Origin: JAJZNI01 sp035624785
GTDB taxonomy: Bacteria > Chloroflexota > Dormibacteria > Aeolococcales > Aeolococcaceae
Assembly: GCA_035624785.1 (NCBI GenBank)
Contig: DASPQV010000025.1
Coordinates: forward strand, 186,001-250,000
Direction of reading: 5' to 3'
DNA: 64,000 nt
The notes under the pieces are model-generated. The model saw only the letters and a program-made list of their open reading frames with translations. It had not been told where the DNA came from and searched no databases. The position numbers were made by a program, and so were the translations under genes. The number at the start of each line of letters is the position of its first letter. The first letter of the stretch is position 1. Below, piece by piece: positions 26,660 through 33,506 of this stretch.

Positions 26660-28017
26660 GGGGTGGCGGAGAGGGCAAGAGCCGCGGATCGTCCGGCGCT
26701 CACGTTGGCGCGGCGCGAGATCCTCAGCTCGACGACACCGGCGAGCGCGGCCAGGGTGACAGCGATCGGGGTGAGCGACACGGCGACGGCATGGAACGGC
26801 CAGACATCAGGGAGCACGGCGATGGCGGCGAGTGCCAGGGCCGGCGCCGCGTGCCCGGGGACCCGCTCGCGATATACCAGCCAACCCAGGACCGCCGCGC
26901 CGAGGAGCGCCGCGCCGAGAACAGTCGCGGCGACGAAGCCGGCGATGAGCGCCAGCGAACCGATGATCCCGGCCTGCAGCCAGCGCATCTCCAGGTTCCG
27001 CCCGCGTTCGCCGACAACCACGGCGAGCAGCGGAAAGAGGAGCACGTCGTCGTTCGGATGAGCGTACGGGGTGAGAGCCAGCCAGATGGCGAGACCGGCC
27101 AGCGGGAGGAGGCACCGCCGTTCAGGCGCAAGCTCCCGAAGCCGCCGGCTCCGCACGGCAACCACCACCAGCACGAGGATCCCGAGAGCCCCGGCGGCGG
27201 CGACAGCATCTCCGAGCGGCGCTCCCGCCGGGAGATGGGCTACCAGACCTGGGAGCCCGGCCAGGTCGGGCTGATCGGAGGTGACCTGGCTGTCGAAGCT
27301 GAGAGCGTGGGAGAAGAAGTCGCCGGAGTGGGGCACGATGGCGAACCCGACCACGGCCCCCGCCGCCAGCACCGTCACCGCGGAGATCGCGAACCGCCTG
27401 AGGCGGGGCGGGTCTGCGACCCAGGCGGCACCCAGGAGCAGCGGCAGCGGCCAGAGGATGTGCGGCTTGAGCAGCACGACCACCATGCATATCCCGGCGA
27501 GCCAGGGGGCGTTGCGGCGCATCAGGATCAGGGAGCCCACCAGCCCTCCTAGCATGAGCAGGTCAAACTGTCCTGAGAAGACGCCGACGAGGGTCGGCCA
27601 CGAGAGCGCGGCGGCGGCGATCCAGGGTCCCGCACCGGACCACCCGAGCTCGCGCAGCCAGGCTCGCAGAGCGATCACGGCTGCGGCGACGCACAGGCCG
27701 CTGAACACCGCGTAGCTCACCCAGAAGGGCATCCAGGCGAGAACGCAGAGGGCCAACCCGACCACGGGAAGATCGGCGAAATTGTCCAGCGGAGGCTGGA
27801 CACTGGCGTAGTGCTGGGCAGCCTGCTCGGCGCCATGGATGGTCGCCCAGTTATAGGGGTTTCCCCCATCGGCGATCACGTGGGCCGCCGCATAGAAGAC
27901 GCGCCAGTCGTCGGCAATCCCATAGGGTGCCGGAGGCAACATGTGGATGATCGCGAAGAGCGCGTATGCGACAGTGAAAGCGAGAAGGCCGCCGAGCAGC
28001 AGGCGACGGAAGGACAC
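26656..28017 (-). CDS. GT87/DUF2029 family glycosyltransferase-like membrane protein
   Basis: A 453-residue membrane protein. The GT87 signature is visible as 'DDWRVFYAAAHVIADGGNPY' (D-W-x-x-F-Y-x-A-A...G-x-N-P-Y) and 'VQPPLDNFADLPVVGLAL'. The central 'MVVVLLKPHILWPLPLLLGA' with KPH and 'LTPYAHPNDDVLLFPLLAVV' match the later family motifs. About 11 helices are expected. The GTG start at 28017 lies about 100 nt downstream of another membrane protein gene of the same strand, so three genes may share a transcript. Donor is probably a polyprenyl-phosphate hexose. Confidence 0.78.
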   Translation of the reverse strand: MSFRRLLLGGLLAFTVAYALFAIIHMLPPAPYGIADDWRVFYAAAHVIADGGNPYNWATIHGAEQAAQHYASVQPPLDNFADLPVVGLALCVLAWMPFWVSYAVFSGLCVAAAVIALRAWLRELGWSGAGPWIAAAALSWPTLVGVFSGQFDLLMLGGLVGSLILMRRNAPWLAGICMVVVLLKPHILWPLPLLLGAAWVADPPRLRRFAISAVTVLAAGAVVGFAIVPHSGDFFSHALSFDSQVTSDQPDLAGLPGLVAHLPAGAPLGDAVAAAGALGILVLVVVAVRSRRLRELAPERRCLLPLAGLAIWLALTPYAHPNDDVLLFPLLAVVVGERGRNLEMRWLQAGIIGSLALIAGFVAATVLGAALLGAAVLGWLVYRERVPGHAAPALALAAIAVLPDVWPFHAVAVSLTPIAVTLAALAGVVELRISRRANVSAGRSAALALSATP

Positions 28018-28114
28018 CGAGGCGATGCTAGGCGGGGGCCACCGGGCGGTGGCGTCCCTGGCTGAAGCGCTGCAGCTTCATGAGAGCCGACGCTCAGCTG
28101 CGTTCATCGCCAGC

Positions 28115-29452
28115 TCACTCCTGCAGCGCCAGGATCACGCCATCCCGGCCGGGCGTCAGCTCCAGCGTGGGGACGGCGACCATGCGGCGTCGGTGCTCTC
28201 TCTCGAGCGCGAGTGCCACCACCGGGCTGAGCCAGAGCAGCGGCAGGTAATAGTACATCAGGCTGCGCCAGGATACCCACAGCAGGATCCATGAAGATGC
28301 CAGCACCGCCCACGACCAATCCTGACGCCGCGCGGCGACGAGGAGGCTGGCCGCATAGAGTGCGGCGAAGGCACCGTCGAAGACTAGCGGCGAGTAATGA
28401 GTCATCGAGACGAACAAGCCGAGGACGCCCACCGGGTACACGGGCTGGGTGACGAACCGCCATTCCTCCATGGGGAACCGGGGGTCATACAGAGTCCACA
28501 GCCCGATGACGCACAGACCCACCCCGAAGAAGGAGGTGAGCCGCCACCTCAGCCCGGGTAGGCGTAGCACGACCACGAAATACGGTGCCACCGCGATCCA
28601 GGCGAGCTCATTCGTGCAGCAGGCGGCGGCGAGCATCGACCCGGAGAGCAGCGGGCGATCGAGATAGGCGACGGCGATGATCAGAGCGCAGGCTCCGAGA
28701 ATCTCCGGATCACCGCCGAACTGCTTGAGGCACCAGCCGAGGCCGGCAGCCACTCCGGCGGTGACGACGATGGCCTCACGGCCGGCCCGACGAGCCACGA
28801 TGAGAAGCGTGACGAGGCAGAGCGTGGCGACCCACAGGTTGACAGCCGTGAAACCGAGGCCCGCAAAGGGAATGATGGTCAGGAAGCTGAGGGGGGGGTA
28901 GCCGAGATAGGGGAAGCCCGACGAGCTGTGCTGGGCCACGTCGGCCTTCTCGGCGGCCAGGATCTCGGCCTGGCTCGGGTACTGCTGAGGGTCGAAGGGG
29001 CGGGCTCGCAAGGGGGTGAGCGCGGCGTCGCCGCTGATACCCAGCGAGGCCAGGCACTGCGGCTCCCCCGTCTGGTACGGGTCATGGCCTTGCAGCAGGT
29101 CTCGGGCCGCGCAGAGGGTGGTGGCGAACTGGTCTCCGCCCAACAGTCGAGGAGCCAAGACCGTTTCACCGGCTTCAATGGCGAAGACGACGAAGAAGAC
29201 CAGCGACAGGATTCCCAGCTGAAGCGGCGTCGGCCGCCAGTGAAGCCGCGTGATCCACGGCCGGGGACCGCACCCGTTGATGACCACGACGGCGGCAGCG
29301 ACCGGTGCCAGGAGCACCTCCAGGCCACCGACGGTGCCGTTGGCGCCGGAGCCGAAGGCGCCGTCGAGAAGGTAGAAGAGGAGGACTGCGCCGAGGAGTT
29401 GGACGCCGCGAAGGGCTGCGGGGGCCGTCCTGCCCGACCCAGCTGTGCTCAT
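28115..29452 (-). CDS. GT87-like multispanning membrane protein
   Basis: A 445-residue protein with about 10-11 hydrophobic segments. 'ATTLCAARDLLQGHDPYQTG' resembles the GT87 first-loop motif (…A.DLL.G.DPY), here followed by an unusually long external loop with two cysteines, 'GEPQCLASLGISGD'. 'GFPYLGYPPLSFLTIIPFAG' is the PP motif, and 'LKQFGGDPEILGACALI' replaces the KP(Q/H) motif. It looks like a divergent GT87 member. It is the first gene of the minus-strand run 29452-24698. Confidence 0.65.
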   Translation of the reverse strand: MSTAGSGRTAPAALRGVQLLGAVLLFYLLDGAFGSGANGTVGGLEVLLAPVAAAVVVINGCGPRPWITRLHWRPTPLQLGILSLVFFVVFAIEAGETVLAPRLLGGDQFATTLCAARDLLQGHDPYQTGEPQCLASLGISGDAALTPLRARPFDPQQYPSQAEILAAEKADVAQHSSSGFPYLGYPPLSFLTIIPFAGLGFTAVNLWVATLCLVTLLIVARRAGREAIVVTAGVAAGLGWCLKQFGGDPEILGACALIIAVAYLDRPLLSGSMLAAACCTNELAWIAVAPYFVVVLRLPGLRWRLTSFFGVGLCVIGLWTLYDPRFPMEEWRFVTQPVYPVGVLGLFVSMTHYSPLVFDGAFAALYAASLLVAARRQDWSWAVLASSWILLWVSWRSLMYYYLPLLWLSPVVALALEREHRRRMVAVPTLELTPGRDGVILALQE

Positions 29453-29846
29453 GAGAGATCAGCGATGGGTCCGCGGCGCATCGTGGGTTTCTCGTCATGG
29501 CCGCGCCCCCGTGCTCGCGAGGCAGCATGGGCAGCCATCGAGGTCATGGTAGGGGCGGATGTCCGCAGAACTCCTCCGTTGACGATCCGTCACCGGGCGG
29601 TTGCCCGTCCGTGGCCCAGCGAGTGCAATCCTCCCGGAGCCCCTTGCACCCGGCTGGATTGGGCGCGGGCACCGGTTGCCGCCGAGACAGGAATCGGTGA
29701 CCGTATATGCGCCGGCGGCGGCCCGGATGTCCGTGCGGTGTCCGGGGGCGTCAGATAACCTCCGCTATCGCCGCGCCACCCGTCTCCGGGCCTCGGGCCC
29801 CTGACCGGCGCAGCAAGGGGGCCGGGACGAGGGAGGAGGCAACCGG
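29453..29846. other. 394-bp divergent intergenic region
   Basis: The region separates a minus-strand membrane protein gene from the plus-strand PrgI-ParA gene. A strong ribosome-binding site GGGAGGAGG at 29831-29839 precedes the ATG at 29847. Promoters for both directions must lie here, but no box pair with good spacing was found. No open frame in it looks like a real gene. Confidence 0.6.
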
Positions 29847-31127
29847 ATGGCTGAGGTCGAGTTCGCGGACGGCTTCGACATCGCCGAGCCGCTGCTCTGG
29901 AGACTCACCCCGGGCCAGCTGGGGACGATCGCGGCTAGCGCCGCGGTCGCGTACCTGGCCGTCCGCTCGCCGCTCCCACTCGCGGCCCGCGCGATCCTGG
30001 CCACGGTGGTCGGTGGGGCGGCCCTGACCCTGGCCCTGGTTCGCCGTGAGGGCAGGACCCTGCTCTCCTGGCTGGGCACGGCCGCTAGCTTCTGGGCTCG
30101 CCCGCGCCGCGGTCTGATGCTCGTCGTCGACGGAAACAGCGACGGCGCCGCTCGGGGGGGCGAGTGCCCGCCGGCCTGCTCGTCCGGGCTCACTGCCGAG
30201 ACGCCGCGCCGCATTCCCCTGGTGGTGCTCCCCGAACCGCGTGCCGCCGACGCCCGCGGTCAGCGCGCTGACGGTGACCGATGGGATCCCTTCTCCCCCA
30301 CCGTGCCGAGGCAGCCCGCCTGCCGGCGGGTCACCTTCTTCTCGCTCGCCGGGGGCAGCGGCCGCACCACCCTGGCCGTCGAGGTAGCGGGACTCCTGGC
30401 CGCGCCGGGCGTCGACGAGATCCCGGGCGGCCGGTCCCAGGCCCCCATGGTTGCCCTGGTGGACTGCGACCTGATGAGCCCTCGGGCCGGGCTCCGCCTC
30501 GGCCTGCCGCTGGCCACGGCCTGGAGCGAGACCCTGGAGACCGAGACCGGGGAGATCGCCCTGGACAGGCTGGGGTCAGCCCACAGGAGCGGCGTCTGGG
30601 CGGTTCCCGGCCCGGCCCGCGTCCCGATCGCCAGGTGGACCCTCGGGAGGGCGAGCGTCGAGGCGATCGCCTCACTGGTTGCCGCCCTGGAGCGCCGCGG
30701 CTGCGACGTCATCGTCCTGGACATCCCGGCAGGCCTCGGACCGATCTCCCGGTGGGCGGTGCAGAGTGCCCACGACGTCTTCGTGGTGGTGACCGCCACC
30801 GCCGGAGGCATCCAGGATGCCTACCGGAGCACCGAGGCGCTGCGCCGTCTCGGCCTCGGACACAAGCTGCACCACGTGGTCAACCACGGGCACGGCGAGC
30901 CCATGTTCACCGAGTGCATGGGCGACCTGGGGTCGGTGGTGGTGGCGGAGATTCCCGATGACCCCGCCCTGGAGCGCGCTGAGGCGGATCACCGCCTGCT
31001 CGGGACCGGCTGCGGGTCCACGGCTGCGGCCCTCCGCACCCTCGCCGCGGTGGTCGACAGCCGGATCGCCGGAGAGGCCGGCGGCGCCCGGGGATCCCGC
31101 CGGCTGATCCGCCGCCAAGCCAGCTAG
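29847..31127 (+). CDS. PrgI-like membrane domain fused to a ParA/MinD-like ATPase
   Basis: A 426-residue two-part protein. Residues 1 to about 95 look like PrgI, a small type IV secretion component: 'PLLWRLTPGQLGTIAASAAV' followed by two hydrophobic segments and 'REGRTLLSWLGTAASFW'. After a linker rich in Pro and Arg, a ParA/MinD-type domain starts near residue 160 with 'VTFFSLAGGSGRTTLAVEVA', 'MVALVDCDLMSPRAGLRLGL' and 'DVIVLDIPAGLGPISRWAVQ'. The Walker A loop has Ala where the signature Lys stands and Arg for the P-loop Lys, so hydrolysis may be weak or lost. The VirB4-like gene follows after 25 nt. Confidence 0.75.
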   Translation: MAEVEFADGFDIAEPLLWRLTPGQLGTIAASAAVAYLAVRSPLPLAARAILATVVGGAALTLALVRREGRTLLSWLGTAASFWARPRRGLMLVVDGNSDGAARGGECPPACSSGLTAETPRRIPLVVLPEPRAADARGQRADGDRWDPFSPTVPRQPACRRVTFFSLAGGSGRTTLAVEVAGLLAAPGVDEIPGGRSQAPMVALVDCDLMSPRAGLRLGLPLATAWSETLETETGEIALDRLGSAHRSGVWAVPGPARVPIARWTLGRASVEAIASLVAALERRGCDVIVLDIPAGLGPISRWAVQSAHDVFVVVTATAGGIQDAYRSTEALRRLGLGHKLHHVVNHGHGEPMFTECMGDLGSVVVAEIPDDPALERAEADHRLLGTGCGSTAAALRTLAAVVDSRIAGEAGGARGSRRLIRRQAS

Positions 31128-31152
31128 CGGCCGGCCCACCGGAGCCGTCGCG

Positions 31153-33333
31153 GTGCGCCCTCGCCACCGCGAATCCCTGCCGGGGCGGCTTCCACGCGCC
31201 CGAGACGAGCTCCTCACCCGACACGTCCGCATCGACAGCGACCGGATCCTCGCCCCGGATGGATTCTTCGTCGGCGTGCTGGTCTGCGAGGAGATCGACG
31301 TCCTGGCCCTCGAACCGTGGCGGCGCGAGGCGGCGGTGGACGCCCTCGAGACACTGCTGCGGAGCCTGGAGGCGGAGCTGGTCCTGACGGTGCACTCCCG
31401 GCGGAGCCGCCCAGCCACGGAACGGGAACCCGACGATGCCAACCGTGTGAGCACACCGGCATCGGCGCCAGCGGGGGGCGGGCCCCTCTCGACCGCGGCA
31501 CTCAGGGTGGCGCTCGACCAACACTGGAGCGAGCGGCTCGAGCGCCAGCCCGCCTACCACCGCGCGGTCTCGGCGATGATCCGCGACCCGGACGCGGAGC
31601 TTATGGAGCGCCAGCTGGCCCTGACCAGCGAGGCCCTCACCGCCGCCGGCATCGAGGCCCAGCGCCTGACGGGACGGGCGCTGGGAGCTCACCTCGCCGA
31701 AGCGGGGCTGGACCTACCCCGGCTGGCCTGGGCCGGCGGGGTGCGGCAGGCCTGGGTCGGCGACCGCGTGGTGCGCACCGCACTGCTCGACCGCCTGCCC
31801 GGCGGGCACGTCGGAGCCGGCTGGCTGGCCGCCCTGGTCCGCTGCCCAGCCGAGGCGGACATCGCTCTCCACCTCGTGCCCACCCCGGGAGCGGTGGCTT
31901 CGCGTCTGCTCGGCCACCGGCTTCGCCACCTCGGCGCCCACCAGCTGCTGGAGGCCGAGCGCGGGCTGGTCCCCGACGCCGCCGTCGAGACCGGGCTCCT
32001 GGCCGCACGATCGCTGCGCGACCGGCTGGCTCGCAACACCGGACGGCCTCTCCGGCTCTGGCTGACGGCGGTCGCCTTAGGCACCGAGGCCGCAGCCCCC
32101 GAGCAGTCCTGGGGGCGGCTCTGCAGCGCCTTCGCCGCGACCTCGGGACGCTCCCGCCCCGGCCACTTCGAGCACCTCGAGGGCGCCATCGCGGCCTGGG
32201 GACTGGGCCGGCCCGCCGGGCCGGGGAAGCTGGTCGACTCCCACGCCGCCGCCAGCTGCATCCCCTGGCTCCAGACCTCCATCGATGACCCCGGCGGCTA
32301 CCGGATCGGCCGGATGGCCGACAGCGGCCTGCCGGTCGCTCTGGCTCCCTTCGACGAGTCGCGGCACGTCAACGCCAACGTGGGCATCTTCGCCGCCTCG
32401 GGACAGGGCAAGAGCTTCCTGATCGGCGGCCTGCTCGTCGAAGCTCGCCGCCTCGGCGTGGACGCCCTCGTGGTCGATCCTGAGGGCGAATATCGGGATC
32501 TGGTGACCCGCCTCGGCGGACGCTGGCTCGACCTCGTCAGCGAGGCGGCCATCAACCCCTTCGACCTGGGTGGCGACGACGCCGGCGGGGCCCAGACGGT
32601 GGTGGACGCCTGCGCCGAGCTCTGCGCCGGCATGACCGAGGAGGAGAGGGCGGCGGTGGAGGCGGCAGCCCACGGCGTCCAGGTGGCCGCGAGGGAGAGG
32701 GGCGACAGGCCGCGGCTGCGAGGCTGCGTGGAGCCATTGAGCCGGAGTGCGCCGAGGGTCGCGCGAGTGCTCGGGAGGCACCTGGATGGGGCTCTGGCCG
32801 GCTTCCTGGACCGGCCCACCTCCTCGGCGTGGACCCATCCTCTGCTCGCGGTCGGCCACCGGGAGGTCCGTGAGGAGCTGGTCCCGGTCACCACCCTGCT
32901 GCTCGGCAGGATGCTCTGGGAGCTGGTGCGCCGGCTGCCCCGGCGGCGCCACATCGTCCTGGACGAGGTGGGCATGCTGAGCGCGCATCCGGCACTGCGC
33001 CAGCTCCTCGCCCAGCTGGCCCGGCGCTGCCGCAAGTACGGGAGCTCGCTGGTGGTGGCGACCCAGAACGTCCAGGACCTGCTTCGCAGTGAAGAGGGCA
33101 CGGTGGTGGCCAGCAACTGCGCCGTGGTGTTCTGCGGCGGCCATCGGGCGGTCGAGGTCGCGGCGATGGAGCGCGCCTTCGCCCTCACCGAGGCGCATCA
33201 GCGCCGGCTGGAACGCTCGCCCCGGGGTGAGTTCGTGCTCCTCGCCGGGAGCCGGCGAGGCGTGGTTCAGGTCGACCTTCCGGAGGCATACGGGACCATG
33301 ATCAGGGGCGGAAAGCCGAAGGCGACCCCTTGA
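31153..33333 (+). CDS. VirB4-like type IV secretion ATPase
   Basis: A 726-residue protein starting at GTG 31153. The N-terminal half is the variable VirB4 region. The C-terminal ATPase has Walker A 'VGIFAASGQGKSFLIGGLLV' near residue 415, 'VDALVVDPEGEYRDLVTRLG' right after it as in VirB4/TraC, and Walker B 'RRHIVLDEVGMLSAHPALR' near residue 600. 'LARRCRKYGSSLVVATQNVQ' followed by DLL is the family's Q-motif. VirB4 powers substrate or pilin handling at the inner membrane. The neighbours include PrgI but no VirB6, VirD4 or relaxase, so this unit is isolated from a full secretion system. Confidence 0.85.
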   Translation: MRPRHRESLPGRLPRARDELLTRHVRIDSDRILAPDGFFVGVLVCEEIDVLALEPWRREAAVDALETLLRSLEAELVLTVHSRRSRPATEREPDDANRVSTPASAPAGGGPLSTAALRVALDQHWSERLERQPAYHRAVSAMIRDPDAELMERQLALTSEALTAAGIEAQRLTGRALGAHLAEAGLDLPRLAWAGGVRQAWVGDRVVRTALLDRLPGGHVGAGWLAALVRCPAEADIALHLVPTPGAVASRLLGHRLRHLGAHQLLEAERGLVPDAAVETGLLAARSLRDRLARNTGRPLRLWLTAVALGTEAAAPEQSWGRLCSAFAATSGRSRPGHFEHLEGAIAAWGLGRPAGPGKLVDSHAAASCIPWLQTSIDDPGGYRIGRMADSGLPVALAPFDESRHVNANVGIFAASGQGKSFLIGGLLVEARRLGVDALVVDPEGEYRDLVTRLGGRWLDLVSEAAINPFDLGGDDAGGAQTVVDACAELCAGMTEEERAAVEAAAHGVQVAARERGDRPRLRGCVEPLSRSAPRVARVLGRHLDGALAGFLDRPTSSAWTHPLLAVGHREVREELVPVTTLLLGRMLWELVRRLPRRRHIVLDEVGMLSAHPALRQLLAQLARRCRKYGSSLVVATQNVQDLLRSEEGTVVASNCAVVFCGGHRAVEVAAMERAFALTEAHQRRLERSPRGEFVLLAGSRRGVVQVDLPEAYGTMIRGGKPKATP

Positions 33334-33349
33334 CTCCGCCGGGGCTCAG

Positions 33350-33397
33350 CACCAAGATATGGGGGCTCCAGGACGGACGGGCCCCTAGATGTGGGAT
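33350..33397 (+). promoter_or_regulatory. Putative pair of NrdR boxes upstream of nrdJ
   Basis: Two 16-bp sites share the core CC(A/T)AGAT(A/G)TGGG. They are CACCAAGATATGGGGG at 33350-33365 and CCCCTAGATGTGGGAT at 33382-33397. Start-to-start spacing is 32 bp, about three helical turns, the spacing known for paired NrdR boxes upstream of ribonucleotide reductase genes. NrdR would repress nrdJ when dATP is high. The match to the AT-rich textbook consensus is partial. Confidence 0.5.
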
Positions 33398-33439
33398 AAT
33401 CTGGGGACAGAGCACTCGGCGTGGCCGGGCCCGTCCGTC
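33372..33439. repeat. 13-bp inverted repeat in the nrdJ leader
   Basis: GACGGACGGGCCC at 33372-33384 and its exact complement GGGCCCGTCCGTC at 33427-33439 are separated by 42 nt. The left arm overlaps the second NrdR-like site. It could form a leader RNA hairpin or terminate transcription from the VirB4 gene, which ends at 33333. Confidence 0.6.
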
Positions 33440-33506
33440 TGGGGCAGCCTCCTCAGGACGTAGGCTCCAGAGTCGCGCCAGACATCTCAGCAGCGAGGAA
33501 TCACCA

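Noticed and set aside
29676..29709. TTGCCG and TATATG as a promoter for the PrgI-ParA gene
   Set aside because: The spacing between the two boxes is about 22 nt, too long for a standard sigma-70-type promoter.
33334..33506. Cobalamin riboswitch before the B12-dependent reductase
   Set aside because: No B12-box-like sequence was seen, and class II reductase genes alone do not usually carry this switch. The leader instead shows NrdR-like sites and a simple inverted repeat.
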